64,000 bases of DNA from Azonexus sp. (GCA_017983755.1 JAGOAU010000006.1:91233-155232), one strand, 5' to 3'. Counted from the stretch's first letter, positions 42,059 to 51,271 are shown. Notes: generated from the sequence alone by a model not told the origin. Numbers and translations are program-made.

Positions 42059-43387
42059 ATGAAGCGCACGTCCATCACCCTCGCCCTCCTGCCACTCGGC
42101 CTGTGGGGTCTCTTCGTTCTCCCCGACCTGCTCGCCAGCAACCCCGGTTTCTGGAACTGGCGGCGCGCCATCGTCATCCTCTCCGGCATCCTCGCCCTGT
42201 GGTGGATGAGCGCCGGCATCATCCTCGCCGCCCGTCCGCGCTGGCTCGAACAGCGCCTCGGCGGGCTGGACAAGCTCTACCTGTGGCACAAGTACCTCGG
42301 CATCGGCGGCGGCATTCTGGTTTTCACCCACTGGATGAGCGAATGGCTGCCCAAGAACCTAGCCCGCGCCGGCTTCATCGCGCCCCGCCCGCGCGGTGCC
42401 GGTCCCAAGGGCCCGCCGGATTTCTGGGTGGAACTGGCCAAGGACGTCGGCGAATGGGCCGGCTACATCCTGCTCGCGCTGGTCGTCATCGCCCTCGTCA
42501 AACGCATTCCTTACCGCTGGTTCCGCTTGGTGCACAAAGCCTTCGGCGCCGTCTTCCTAGCCGGGGTCTTCCACGGCCTGATGATGCTGCCCGGCAGCTT
42601 CTGGCAACAGCCGCTCGGCTGGCTGACCGCCCTGCTCGCCACTGCCGGTGTCGTCCCGGCCGTGCTTTCGCTGAGCGGACGCATCGGCCGTCCGCACCAA
42701 TACCCGGCGCAAATCGAAGCCCTGCACCAGCACGGCGACGGCATCCTCGAAGTCATCTGCCGCCCGCACAACGACTGGCCCGGCCACCGTGCCGGCCAGT
42801 TCCTGCTGGCCAACTTCGGCACCACCGCCGAAGGCGCCCACCCCTTCACCATCGCCTCCGCCTGGCAGCGCCAGACCGGCACCCTCACCCTCGCCATCAA
42901 GGCGCTCGGCGACTTCACCCGCCAGCTCCCGCAAACCCTGCACGTTGGCCAAACCATCCAGCTTGAAGGCCCCTACGGGAATTTTGATTTTTGCCCTTCC
43001 GGAGCAGTCGACCGCAACAGGGGCCCGGCGCCACAAATCTGGGTCGCCGGTGGCATCGGCATCACGCCCTTCCTCGCCCGCCTCAAGGACCGCATCGCCC
43101 GCAACTCAACCGTCACCGAAACCGACCTCTTCTACTGCACTCCGCACGCCACCGCCTACCCGGAAAACCTCGAAAGCCTCTGCCAGCAAGCCGGCGTCCG
43201 CCTGCACCGCCGCCTGACCAACGAACAAGGCCCACTCGACCCCGCCGACATCGAAGCCCGACTAAAACTCGGCACCAGCATCTGGTTCTGCGGCCCGAGC
43301 GGTTGGGGTGAAGCGCTGGCAAAAACGCTGACCGGCAACGGCCTGCCGCGCGGCGCGTTTCACCGGGAGGCATTCGAGTTTCGTTAA
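42059..43387 (+). CDS. Ferric reductase-like transmembrane flavoprotein (ferredoxin reductase-type)
   Basis: A 442-residue membrane oxidoreductase. The N-terminal ferric-reductase-like region has about six membrane segments (10-215), with haem-ligand-type His in WHKYLG and THWMSEW. The C-terminal part (about 220-442) has FAD-binding HPFTIAS and NAD-binding VAGGIGITPFLARL motifs, as in NADPH oxidase-like ferredoxin reductases. Its electron acceptor cannot be told. A copy of the dispersed motif (42985-43016) lies antisense in the loop between the FAD and NAD parts, where the protein reads CPSGAVDRNRG. Confidence 0.88.
   Translation: MKRTSITLALLPLGLWGLFVLPDLLASNPGFWNWRRAIVILSGILALWWMSAGIILAARPRWLEQRLGGLDKLYLWHKYLGIGGGILVFTHWMSEWLPKNLARAGFIAPRPRGAGPKGPPDFWVELAKDVGEWAGYILLALVVIALVKRIPYRWFRLVHKAFGAVFLAGVFHGLMMLPGSFWQQPLGWLTALLATAGVVPAVLSLSGRIGRPHQYPAQIEALHQHGDGILEVICRPHNDWPGHRAGQFLLANFGTTAEGAHPFTIASAWQRQTGTLTLAIKALGDFTRQLPQTLHVGQTIQLEGPYGNFDFCPSGAVDRNRGPAPQIWVAGGIGITPFLARLKDRIARNSTVTETDLFYCTPHATAYPENLESLCQQAGVRLHRRLTNEQGPLDPADIEARLKLGTSIWFCGPSGWGEALAKTLTGNGLPRGAFHREAFEFR
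42985..43016 (-). repeat. Dispersed bipartite motif, near-exact copy
   Basis: Minus strand TGCGGTCGACT, 12 bases ending GG, CAAAAATCA, with CTGT before the first half. It lies antisense in a ferric-reductase-like gene. Confidence 0.65.
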
Positions 43388-43508
43388 TCCTGTTAGACCA
43401 CGCTGACATCCGCCTCTGAGCCGAGCCACCCATCCTTCGTTCCCGGACGTTCGCAGCCATCGCGCCATCGCCGGGCGCAATGACTCTCTGCTGGTGTAAA
43501 GTTAGCGC

Positions 43509-43748
43509 ATGGCACCAACCGTACTTCGTGAAGGTCAATTTCGCCTTTTCTTTTTCTCCCGCGAGGAGCCGCGTATTCATGTGCACGTGTCTCATCCTGA
43601 TGGCGAGGCGAAGTTCTGGCTGGCGCCCGATGTCCAATTGGCAACCTCAACCGGCTTGAACCAGCGGCAGCTTCGCGAGGCTCAATCGCTTATCGAAACC
43701 CATCTCGGAGAGATCAAGAATGCCTGGCACAGTCATTTCGGCGCCTGA
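43509..43748 (+). CDS. DUF4160 domain protein
   Basis: A 79-residue protein with the DUF4160 core: FRLFFFSREE, then HVHVSHPDGEAKFWL. DUF4160 proteins are found as partners of DUF2442 proteins in toxin-antitoxin-like pairs, but no activity is established. It overlaps the next gene by 29 bases. The DNA here is visibly less GC-rich than its neighbours, which suggests transfer. The spacer before it (43388-43508) holds no gene I can support. Confidence 0.85.
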   Translation: MAPTVLREGQFRLFFFSREEPRIHVHVSHPDGEAKFWLAPDVQLATSTGLNQRQLREAQSLIETHLGEIKNAWHSHFGA

Positions 43749-43977
43749 GGTCACTCATGTTTCAAAACACGGCCTATGGCTGTTGCTCGCCGATGAGGAA
43801 ATCCTTTTGCCCTTCGAGCAATTTCCGTGGTTTCGTCACGCAACCATCGACCAAATCTCCCGCGTCGAAGCCGTCACAGCCGGACATCTGTATTGGCCTG
43901 AACTCGACATTGATCTGTCTGTCGAGTCCATTCGCCACCCCGAATCATTTCCACTAGTCTCGCGTCCGGTTGGCTGA
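43720..43977 (+). CDS. DUF2442 domain protein
   Basis: An 85-residue protein with the DUF2442 pattern: a short beta-rich fold with LLLADEEILLPFEQFPWF and a C-terminal WPELDIDLSVESI segment. It overlaps the DUF4160 gene, the standard pair. A toxin-antitoxin role is suggested by context only. Confidence 0.85.
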   Translation: MPGTVISAPEVTHVSKHGLWLLLADEEILLPFEQFPWFRHATIDQISRVEAVTAGHLYWPELDIDLSVESIRHPESFPLVSRPVG

Positions 43978-44033
43978 AACTTGAGACCAAACCGCGTCGC
44001 AAATCCCCCTCTGCTCCACACGACCCCACCAAA

Positions 44034-44378
44034 ATGACCAAGCTCTACGGCATCAAGAATTGCGACACGATGAAGAAGGCCATGACCTGGCTTGCCGAAA
44101 ACGGCGTCGCCTATGAATTCATCGATTACAAGAAGGCCGGCGTTGCCGAGGCGAATCTGCCGGACTGGGCTGCCAGGGCCGGTTGGGAGAAACTGCTTAA
44201 TACGCGCGGCCTGATGTGGAAGAAGCTTTCCGACGACGAGCGTGCTGCGGTCGACGCGCAAAAAGCCCTCAAATTGATGGCGCAGTACCCGGCGCTCATC
44301 AAGCGCCCGGTGCTCGACACCGGCAGCAAGCTGCTGGTCGGCTTCGCCCCCGAAACCTACGCCGCGGAACTGAAATGA
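44034..44378 (+). CDS. ArsC/Spx/YffB family reductase-like protein
   Basis: A 114-residue thioredoxin-fold protein of the ArsC family, YffB branch. The active-site region is GIKNCDTMKKA with a single Cys at residue 10, and the C-terminal RPVLDTGSKLLVGF matches the family. These proteins are probably glutathione-dependent thiol reductases; arsenate reduction is not implied. It overlaps hslO by four bases. Codons 72-78 coincide with a gapless variant of the dispersed DNA motif (44246-44267). Confidence 0.9.
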   Translation: MTKLYGIKNCDTMKKAMTWLAENGVAYEFIDYKKAGVAEANLPDWAARAGWEKLLNTRGLMWKKLSDDERAAVDAQKALKLMAQYPALIKRPVLDTGSKLLVGFAPETYAAELK

Positions 44379-45253
44379 GCGACAGCAGCGTTCGCCGCTT
44401 CCTGTTCGAACACCTAGACATTCGCGGCGCCATCGTCCATCTCGGCGATTCCTGGCAGCAAATGCAGGTCGACCGCAACTATCAGCCGACCGTCGCCCAG
44501 TTGCTCGGCGAAACGGCTGCCGTCACCGCGCTGATCGCCGCCCAGCTCAAGCAGCCCGGGCGCCTGACCCTGCAACTGCGTGGCAACGGCCCGATCCAGC
44601 TGCTGGTCATGGACTGCAACGAGCAGCTGCAGCTGCGCGGCATGGCGCGCAGCAACCCGGTCGTCCTGCCGGCGCCGGTGCCTGCCCTGCTCGGCGCCGA
44701 CCAGGGCGGCCAGCTGATGCTCAGCCTCGACCAGCCGAACGCCCGCCACCCCTACCAGAGCTTCGTGCCGCTGGTCGGCGACAGCATCGCCGCGATCTTC
44801 GAGCATTACCTCGAACAGTCGGAGCAACAGCCATCGCGCCTTTTCGTCAGCGCCGGCCCCAGGGCCGCCGCCTGCCTGTTCCTGCAGAAGATGCCGGATG
44901 CCGATGCCCGCGATGCCGACGGCTGGCACCGCATTACCCAGCTCGCCGCCACCGTCAAACCGGCCGAACTGCTGGAACTCGACGCCGAAGCGCTGCTCGG
45001 CCGCCTCTTCCATGAAGACATGGAAACGCACGGCGTGCGCGTCTACGACCCGGCGCCGGTGGTCTACCACTGCCCGCAGGACTGGACCAAGGTGCGCGAC
45101 ATGATCCGCAGCCTGGGCCGGGACGATGCCGAGACGATCCTGCGCGAACATGGCGAAATCCTGATCCGCGATGACATCTGCAACCACGAATACCGCTTCA
45201 GCGCCGAGGACGTCGCCGAGCTGTTTTCCGACGCCAGCCGGACGCTGCACTGA
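44375..45253 (+). CDS. hslO: Hsp33 family chaperonin with incomplete redox-zinc centre
   Basis: Hsp33 is a cytoplasmic holdase switched on by oxidation of a zinc centre made of CxC and CxxC. The 292-residue protein matches Hsp33 along its length, and the ATG overlaps the ArsC-like stop. The C-terminal switch region aligns with E. coli as C233-P-Q235 in place of CxC and D266-D-I-C269 in place of CxxC. One Cys of each pair is therefore missing. It may be constitutively active or use another switch. The N-terminal substrate-binding domain looks intact. Confidence 0.92.
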   Translation: MSDSSVRRFLFEHLDIRGAIVHLGDSWQQMQVDRNYQPTVAQLLGETAAVTALIAAQLKQPGRLTLQLRGNGPIQLLVMDCNEQLQLRGMARSNPVVLPAPVPALLGADQGGQLMLSLDQPNARHPYQSFVPLVGDSIAAIFEHYLEQSEQQPSRLFVSAGPRAAACLFLQKMPDADARDADGWHRITQLAATVKPAELLELDAEALLGRLFHEDMETHGVRVYDPAPVVYHCPQDWTKVRDMIRSLGRDDAETILREHGEILIRDDICNHEYRFSAEDVAELFSDASRTLH

Positions 45254-45359
45254 AACCGCAGCTGAACGCGCAGGCCGAGCGGCCGACGACAATGCTGCGT
45301 TTCGTGCAGTGCCTGCGCCGCCTTGCCGAACGCCCCCTGTATCTTGCCGGACCGCCCCA

Positions 45360-45557
45360 ATGACCTACGAAGAGCATCTCGACGAAGTGACCACGCTGAT
45401 CACCGAAAAATACGAGGCGACCGACCAGGCGGCGATCGCGATGGTGATGCGCGCCCAGGCCGACGATTTCTTCAGCGGGCACGATGACGATCCGTCGATC
45501 TGCACGCTGGACCGCGCCCACCAGGATGCGCGGGCGGTGTTCCGGAAATACCGCTAG
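45360..45557 (+). CDS. Small hypothetical protein (65 residues)
   Basis: An acidic, mostly helical 65-residue protein with no recognised domain, one Cys, and a cluster of Asp at 42-46. The ATG is 106 bases after hslO with no clear ribosome binding site. Its codon use resembles its neighbours, and it lies 19 bases before another small gene. Confidence 0.6.
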   Translation: MTYEEHLDEVTTLITEKYEATDQAAIAMVMRAQADDFFSGHDDDPSICTLDRAHQDARAVFRKYR

Positions 45558-45576
45558 CCACCCGGAGGAAGGGACC

Positions 45577-45831
45577 ATGCGTTCGACTCGAGCAAGCGCG
45601 GCGGTCGCCCGGCTCAACAAGCGCAGCGAGGGCGGGCACTACCTGATGGTGATGACCGGCAGCGGCCTGTTCCTGCTGCGCGAACGGATCGACGGCGGCG
45701 ACCGGGATGTTTCGGAAGCGTTGCCGCTCGACGACTTCGTGCGCTTCGTCGATGCCCAGGGGCCGCAGCAGGTGCCGCGCATTACGAAAAACGACGCCGC
45801 CTTTGCCCGGCAGCTTGTCCGCAAGCCCTGA
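45577..45831 (+). CDS. Small hypothetical protein (84 residues)
   Basis: A basic 84-residue protein with no domain I recognise. GGAGGAAGG six bases before the ATG is a strong ribosome binding site, which supports it as real. It may share a transcript with the preceding 65-residue gene. Confidence 0.65.
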   Translation: MRSTRASAAVARLNKRSEGGHYLMVMTGSGLFLLRERIDGGDRDVSEALPLDDFVRFVDAQGPQQVPRITKNDAAFARQLVRKP

Positions 45832-45918
45832 GCCACGAGGCGCCGGGCTGCGGCATCGACATATTTGCTATGCTGCCGTTTTCAATGGTCAGCGAACCCA
45901 ATTCACGGAGTGGCACAG

Positions 45919-46455
45919 ATGGCTTCCCTGCAGGAACAGTTTTTGAAAGCCGGCCTGATCGACAAGAAGAAGGTCAACAAGGCCAACCAGGAAAAGAGCC
46001 AGCAAAAGAAGGTCGAGCGTCGCACCGGCACGCAGACCGTCGATGAAGTGCGCCTCGCCGCCCTCGAAACGCAACGCAGGAACGCCGAGCGGGCACGCGA
46101 ACTCAATGCCCAGCGCGATGCGGCCGCCATGCAGAAGGCGATCATGGCGCAGATCGTCCAGATGGTTCAGCAGAGCCGCCAGAGCAAGGGCAAAGGCGAC
46201 ATCGCCTACAACTTCACCCACGACAACAGGATCAAGCGGCTCTATGTCTCGGCCGCCGTTCAGGCGGACCTGATCGCCGGGCGACTGGTCATCGTCTGCC
46301 AGGGGGAAAGTGTCGAACTGGTTCCCCGGGTCATCGCCGACAAGATCGCCGAACGCGACCCCTCGCTCGTCGTGCGGGTGAACAAGAGCAGCAGCGAAAT
46401 CGACGCCGACGACCCGTATGCGGACTACAAGATTCCGGATGACCTGATGTGGTAA
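45919..46455 (+). CDS. DUF2058 family protein (YaiL-like)
   Basis: A 178-residue highly charged protein of the DUF2058 (YaiL) family. The N-terminal half is a Lys/Gln-rich helix (MASLQEQFLKAGLIDKKK) and the C-terminal domain carries NFTHDNRIKRLYV. E. coli YaiL is a nucleoprotein-associated protein of unknown role. The start has CACGGAG upstream. Confidence 0.88.
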   Translation: MASLQEQFLKAGLIDKKKVNKANQEKSQQKKVERRTGTQTVDEVRLAALETQRRNAERARELNAQRDAAAMQKAIMAQIVQMVQQSRQSKGKGDIAYNFTHDNRIKRLYVSAAVQADLIAGRLVIVCQGESVELVPRVIADKIAERDPSLVVRVNKSSSEIDADDPYADYKIPDDLMW

Positions 46456-46503
46456 CCCGCCAGGCCGGGGATGTTGGCGGCGGGGAAACAGCAATGCGTC
46501 TGT

Positions 46504-46535
46504 TGCGGTCGACCGGCAAATAACGGCCAAAATGA
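46504..46535 (+). repeat. Dispersed bipartite motif, intergenic copy
   Basis: TGCGGTCGACC, 12 bases ending GG, CCAAAATGA, with CTGT before the first half. The bases straight after the first half (GGCAAATAACG) also resemble the second half, so it fits the gapless class as well. It lies between the DUF2058 and DUF3616 genes, outside coding sequence. Confidence 0.65.
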
Positions 46536-46593
46536 TCGAGGGTTTTGGGCGATCAAGCATCCGACGCCAAACCCGGAGCACAGGAGAAACGAC

Positions 46594-47574
46594 TTGCCAA
46601 CAGCCATCCAGTCAGCCATCGCGGCCCTGCTCGCCATCGGCGTGTCGCCGCAGGCCGGCGCGCAGCAGATCGCCAGCTTCAACGGCCCGTGCGACGCCTC
46701 GGCGGCCGTGGCACTCGATGCCGGCCATTTCGTTGTCGGCAACGACGAACACAACACGCTCCAGATTTATCGGCAGGGGCAGGCAGCGCCGGTCGCTTCG
46801 CTGAACCTGTCGAACTTCCTCGCCACCGCTGCCGACGAGGAATCGGACATCGAAGGCGCGGCGGCCATCGGCACACGCATTTACTGGATCACCTCGCACG
46901 GCCGCAACAGCAAGGGCAAGGCGCGGCCGAGCCGGCAGCGCTTTTTCGCCACCGAGGTGGTGCCCGGCCAGCCGCCGACCGTCAGGCCGGTTGGCCGGGC
47001 CTACGCCGATCTGCTGCGCGACATGCTGGCCGCAGACCCGCTCAAACCCTACCGGCTCGACGCGGCGGCCCGTCTCGCGCCCGAGGCCGACGGCGGCCTG
47101 AACATCGAAGGACTTGCCGCGACGGCCGACGGCAAGTTGCTGATCGGGCTGCGCAGCCCGTTGCAACAGCAGCGGGCGCTGCTGATCCCGCTCGACAATC
47201 CCGACGCAGTGATCGCCGGCGAGCGCGCCCGCTTTGGCGCCCCGCTCGAACTCGACCTGGGCGGACGCGGAATCCGCAGCATCGAACGCTTTGCCTCAAG
47301 CTATCTGATCGTCGGCGGGCCCAACGCCGATCGCGGCAGTTTTGCGCTGTTCCGCTGGTCTGGCCAAAGCGGCGACCAGCCAACGCCGGTTGCGCAAAGC
47401 GACTTGCAGGATCTCCGACCCGAGGCACTGTTCGCGCTCCCCGGCAGCAATCGCGCGCAATTGCTGAGCGACGATGGCGGCCTTGTCATCGGCGGCGTCG
47501 AATGCAAGAAATTGCCCGCCGCCGATCAGAAGTTCCGCAGTCTGACCATCACCCCGCGCGAGCAAGGCGGCTAA
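46594..47574 (+). CDS. DUF3616 domain protein, exported
   Basis: A 326-residue protein with a beta-propeller-like DUF3616 domain. Recurrent features include GNDEHNTLQIY, EGAAAIGTRIYWITSHGRN and NIEGLAATADGKLLIGLR. The start is TTG with AGGAGA seven bases upstream. The first 24 residues form a signal peptide (AIAALLAIGVSPQAGAQ), so it is probably periplasmic. Function unknown. It converges on the FAD dehydrogenase gene with a four-base overlap. Confidence 0.85.
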   Translation: MPTAIQSAIAALLAIGVSPQAGAQQIASFNGPCDASAAVALDAGHFVVGNDEHNTLQIYRQGQAAPVASLNLSNFLATAADEESDIEGAAAIGTRIYWITSHGRNSKGKARPSRQRFFATEVVPGQPPTVRPVGRAYADLLRDMLAADPLKPYRLDAAARLAPEADGGLNIEGLAATADGKLLIGLRSPLQQQRALLIPLDNPDAVIAGERARFGAPLELDLGGRGIRSIERFASSYLIVGGPNADRGSFALFRWSGQSGDQPTPVAQSDLQDLRPEALFALPGSNRAQLLSDDGGLVIGGVECKKLPAADQKFRSLTITPREQGG

Positions 47575-48965
47575 ACGATCTTGCCCGGATTCATCAGCCC
47601 GCGCGGGTCAAGCGCCTGCTTGAGCGTGCGCATCAGGGCGATCTCGACCGGGCTCTTGTAGCGCAGCAATTCCTCGCGCTTGAGCTGGCCGATGCCGTGC
47701 TCGGCGGAAATCGACCCGCCCAGGGCGTCGACCGCGTCATGCACGAGGCGATTGACCGTGGGCTGGGCGGCGATGAAGGCGGCGTTGTCCTGGGCGTCCG
47801 GCTTCGACAGGTTGTAGTGCAGATTGCCGTCGCCGACATGCCCGAAGGCGACGACGCGAATGCCGTGGAAGGCGGCCGCCAGCGCAGCATCGGCGCGCGC
47901 CAGGAAATCGGGGATGCGCGACACCGGAACCGCGATGTCGTGCTTGATGCTGATGCCCTTGATCTTCTGCGCTTCCGAAATGTGCTCGCGCAGCGACCAC
48001 AGCTTCGCGGCCTGCGCCTGCGACCGGGCGACGACGCCGTCGCCAGCCTCGCCCGCTTCCAGACGGTCGGCCAGCCAGCCCTCGACGGCGTCCGGATCGG
48101 CATCGGAGAACTCGGCCAGCACGTACCACGGACTCGCCGCGGTCGGCCGCGCGGCGCCGGGGATGTGCTGCAGCACCAGGCCGAGCGCCGTTTCGGAAAC
48201 CAGCTCGAAGGCAGTCAGCCGGGCATCGAACGCGGTTTTTGCCCGATTCAGCAGGTCGACCGCAGCCGCCGGCGTCGCTACGTTGAGCCAGCAGGTGGTC
48301 TGCACCTGCGGCAGCGGAAACAGCTTGAGCACCGCCGCCGTGATGATGCCGAGCGTGCCCTCGGCGCCGATGAACAGGTGCTTCAGGTCGTAGCCGGTGT
48401 TGTCCTTGCGCAGGCCGCGCAGACCGTTCCAGATTTCGCCGCTCGGCAGCACGACTTCGAGGCCGAGCGTCAGGTCGCGGGTGTTGCCGTAGCGCAGCAC
48501 CTGCACGCCGCCGGCGTTGGTCGAGAGATTGCCGCCAATCTGGCACGTGCCTTCCGAGGCGAGCGCCAGCGGGAACAGGCGGCCAGCGGCGCGCGCGGCG
48601 TCCTGCACCGCCGCCAGCGTGCAGCCGGCCTCGACGGAAATGGTGTCGTTTTTCGCGTCGACCGCAAGGATGCGGTTGAGGCGGCCGAGGCCGACGACCA
48701 CCGCCCGGCCCTCGCCATCCGGTGTCGCCGCGCCGCACAGGCTGGTATTGCCGCCCTGCGGGACGATCGGCGCGCCCGCCGCGACGCAGGCCCTGACGAC
48801 CGCCGCCACGTCGGCGGCGGTGCCCGGACGCACGACGCAGCGCGCGGCACCGCGGTAGCGGCCGCGCCAGTCGGTCAGATACGGCGCAAGGTCGGCGGCA
48901 GCGGTCAGCACGTGGGCCGGACCGACGATGGCGACGAGTTCGGCGAGCAGCGCGTCGGTCGTCAT
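47571..48965 (-). CDS. FAD-binding oxidoreductase (GlcD / D-2-hydroxyacid dehydrogenase type)
   Basis: A 464-residue flavoprotein of the vanillyl-alcohol-oxidase superfamily. The FAD-binding part (about 35-215) has PQGGNTSLCG, GGNLSTNAGG and GAEGTLGIIT. The C-terminal FAD-oxidase domain has the HVGDGNLHYN metal-site motif and ends SISAEHGIGQLKR-type. D-lactate, glycolate and D-2-hydroxyglutarate dehydrogenases share this layout, and the substrate cannot be chosen here. It overlaps or abuts the patatin gene. It contains one exact copy (48233-48264) and one gapless copy of the dispersed motif. Confidence 0.92.
   Translation of the reverse strand: MTTDALLAELVAIVGPAHVLTAAADLAPYLTDWRGRYRGAARCVVRPGTAADVAAVVRACVAAGAPIVPQGGNTSLCGAATPDGEGRAVVVGLGRLNRILAVDAKNDTISVEAGCTLAAVQDAARAAGRLFPLALASEGTCQIGGNLSTNAGGVQVLRYGNTRDLTLGLEVVLPSGEIWNGLRGLRKDNTGYDLKHLFIGAEGTLGIITAAVLKLFPLPQVQTTCWLNVATPAAAVDLLNRAKTAFDARLTAFELVSETALGLVLQHIPGAARPTAASPWYVLAEFSDADPDAVEGWLADRLEAGEAGDGVVARSQAQAAKLWSLREHISEAQKIKGISIKHDIAVPVSRIPDFLARADAALAAAFHGIRVVAFGHVGDGNLHYNLSKPDAQDNAAFIAAQPTVNRLVHDAVDALGGSISAEHGIGQLKREELLRYKSPVEIALMRTLKQALDPRGLMNPGKIV
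48233..48264 (-). repeat. Dispersed bipartite motif, exact copy in FAD dehydrogenase gene
   Basis: Minus strand TGCGGTCGACC, 12 bases ending GG, CAAAAACCG. It is in the sense direction of the gene and codes for AVDLLNRAKT. Confidence 0.8.
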
Positions 48966-48972
48966 CGGCGGC

Positions 48973-49839
48973 TCATTCGAGCATGGCATGGAGCAGCGGC
49001 AGCATGTGCTCGGTCGCCTTGCGCCCGGCGGTCAGGGCTTCGACGCCGCGCTGGTAGTCGAGCAGGCCCATCTGCCCGAGGCGTGGGGCGACCAGTACGT
49101 CTGCCGGCTCGCCGGCCATGCGCGAACGCGAGATGCGCCCCTGCATGATGGCGACGCTGTTGGTCAGGACGTCGGTCAGCGACGGCCGCGGTCCGTCGCC
49201 GTTCTTGCCGTTGCGCGTCAGCCAGCGCCCGACCCGGCGCCGCCAGCCAGGCTCGCTGTGCTCGGTCGGCTGGCGCAGGCGCAGGTTGATGGTATCCATG
49301 CCGAGATCGACGGCGATCACCACGTCGGCGTCGAGCGCCCGGCACAGCGACACCGGCACCGGATTGACCAGCCCGCCATCGACCAGGAAGCGCCCGCCGA
49401 CCGCATGCGGCGCGAACAGCCCGGGCACGGCGATCGAGGCACGCACGGCGTCGATCAGTCCGCCCTCCTTGAGCCAGATTTCGCGGCCGTTGGCGAGATC
49501 GGTGGCGACGCAGGCGAAGGGCCGGTCGAGGTCGGAAAAGTTTGCGGCGAGAAAGCGCTCGGCAACGAAATTGAGCAGCCGCTCGCCCTTGATCAGCCCG
49601 CCACCGAGACCGACGTCGAAGAAGCCCAGCACGTCGCGCCGCGTCAGGCTGGCGACCCAGTCTTCCAGATCGTCGAGTTTTTTTGATGCGTAGGCGGCGC
49701 CGACGAAGGCGCCGACCGAGGTGCCGCAAACCAGATCGGGCTCGATGCCGGCGTGTTGCAGGGCGCGCAGCACGCCGATGTGCGCCCAGCCGCGCGCCGA
49801 GCCGGAACCGAGGGCGATGCCGAGACGCGGACGGCCCAT
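48973..49839 (-). CDS. Patatin-like phospholipase, RssA family
   Basis: A 288-residue Ser/Asp-dyad lipid hydrolase. The oxyanion motif is GSGSARGWAHIG, the nucleophile is in GTSVG (about residue 41), and the Asp is in the DGGLVNPVP segment. The RssA branch has no proven substrate. It lies seven bases after rimO and next to the FAD dehydrogenase gene, so the three are probably one transcript. Confidence 0.93.
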   Translation of the reverse strand: MGRPRLGIALGSGSARGWAHIGVLRALQHAGIEPDLVCGTSVGAFVGAAYASKKLDDLEDWVASLTRRDVLGFFDVGLGGGLIKGERLLNFVAERFLAANFSDLDRPFACVATDLANGREIWLKEGGLIDAVRASIAVPGLFAPHAVGGRFLVDGGLVNPVPVSLCRALDADVVIAVDLGMDTINLRLRQPTEHSEPGWRRRVGRWLTRNGKNGDGPRPSLTDVLTNSVAIMQGRISRSRMAGEPADVLVAPRLGQMGLLDYQRGVEALTAGRKATEHMLPLLHAMLE

Positions 49840-49846
49840 GCTGGCC

Positions 49847-51181
49847 TCAGCCCTGCCGCACGAACTCGGCGTAGAGATCGTGATGATCGGCGTCGATCAC
49901 CCGGACCTTCAGGAAATCGCCCGGTTCGGCGTCGAAATGGCCATCGATGTAGACCAGGCCGTCGATTTCCGGCGCGTCGGCCTTGGAGCGGGCGATGGTG
50001 CCTTCCTCGTCGACCGCATCGACCAGCACCTCGATCTCGTTGTCGATCTTGGCGGCCAGCTTCTCGGCGCTGATGTCTTCCTGCACCTGCATCAGCCAGC
50101 GGCGACGATCCTCGCGCACGTCTTCCGGCGGCAGGCCGGCGAGTTCGTTGGCCTTGGCGCCGTCGACCGGCGAGTAGGCGAAGGCGCCGACACGATCCAG
50201 TTTCGCGTCTTCCAGGAACTGGATCAGCTGGTCGAAATCCTCGTCGGTCTCGCCGGGGAAGCCGGTGATGAAGGTCGAGCGGATGACAATTTCCGGGCAG
50301 ATTTCGCGCCACTTGGCGATGCGTTCCAGCGTGTTCTCGGCCGAGGCCGGGCGCTTCATCGCCTTGAGAATCTTCGGGCTGGCGTGCTGGAAGGGCACAT
50401 CGAGGTAGGGCAGGAGCTTGCCGTCGGCCATCAGCGGAATGACATCGTCGACCGAAGGATACGGGTAGACGTAGTGCAGGCGGACCCAGATGCCGAAGCT
50501 GGCCAGCGCCTCGCACAATTCTTTCAGGCGCGACTTGACCGGCTTGCCGCCCCAGAAGCCGGTGCGGTACTTGAGATCGACGCCGTAGGCGCTGGTGTCC
50601 TGCGAGATGACGAGAATCTCCTTGACGCCGGCACGCGCCAGATTCTCGGCCTCGGCCAGCACGTCGCCGACCGGCCGCGAGACGAGCGGTCCGCGCAGCG
50701 ACGGGATGATGCAGAAGGTGCAGCTGTGGTTGCAGCCTTCGGAAATCTTCAGGTAGGCGAAGTGGTCCGGCGTCAGGCGCACGCCCTGCGGCGGCACGAG
50801 GTCGGTGTAGGGATCATGCGGCTTGGGCAGGTGCTGATGAACGTAGCCCATCACCTCGTCGGCGGCATGCGGACCGGTGACGGCGAGCACCGCGGGATGC
50901 GTCGTCTGCACGATGTCACCCTTGGCGCCGAGGCAGCCGGTGACGATGACCTTGCCGTTTTCGTTGAGCGCCTCGCCGATGGCGTCGAGCGATTCCTCGA
51001 CGGCAGCGTCGATGAAGCCGCAGGTATTGACGATGACGAGATCGGAGTCGTCGTAGCTCGGCGAGATCTCATAGCCTTCGGCGCGCAGCTTGGTCAGGAT
51101 GCGCTCGGCGTCGCTGCCGGCTTTCGGGCAACCCAGGGAAACAAAGCCGACGGTCGGCACTTTCGTAGTCAAATTCTTCAC
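49847..51181 (-). CDS. rimO: Ribosomal protein S12 methylthiotransferase RimO
   Basis: RimO is a radical-SAM enzyme that adds a methylthio group to Asp of ribosomal protein S12. The protein has the N-terminal UPF0004 domain with three cluster cysteines (SLGCPK, VNTCGF, VTGCLG), the radical-SAM CNHSCTFC motif, and a C-terminal TRAM domain. The start is uncertain: I use GTG at 51181 (444 residues, the family length). An ATG at 51259 is also in frame but would read through a terminator hairpin and add 26 unrelated residues. Confidence 0.94.
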   Translation of the reverse strand: MKNLTTKVPTVGFVSLGCPKAGSDAERILTKLRAEGYEISPSYDDSDLVIVNTCGFIDAAVEESLDAIGEALNENGKVIVTGCLGAKGDIVQTTHPAVLAVTGPHAADEVMGYVHQHLPKPHDPYTDLVPPQGVRLTPDHFAYLKISEGCNHSCTFCIIPSLRGPLVSRPVGDVLAEAENLARAGVKEILVISQDTSAYGVDLKYRTGFWGGKPVKSRLKELCEALASFGIWVRLHYVYPYPSVDDVIPLMADGKLLPYLDVPFQHASPKILKAMKRPASAENTLERIAKWREICPEIVIRSTFITGFPGETDEDFDQLIQFLEDAKLDRVGAFAYSPVDGAKANELAGLPPEDVREDRRRWLMQVQEDISAEKLAAKIDNEIEVLVDAVDEEGTIARSKADAPEIDGLVYIDGHFDAEPGDFLKVRVIDADHHDLYAEFVRQG

Positions 51182-51192
51182 CTCTGGCACGA

Positions 51193-51227
51193 CAAAACAA
51201 AAAAGCCCCGATTCGGGATCAGGGCTT
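51193..51227 (-). terminator. Terminator hairpin immediately before rimO
   Basis: Minus strand: AAGCCC-A-GAT / ATC-GGGCTT type stem (nine pairs, one mismatch) with TTTTTTGTTTTG after it, 12 bases before the rimO GTG. No gene upstream on this strand needs it. Confidence 0.6.
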
Positions 51228-51271
51228 GGCGAATCATGCCGACGCGTCGCATAACGCATTCAGCGGCAAGG

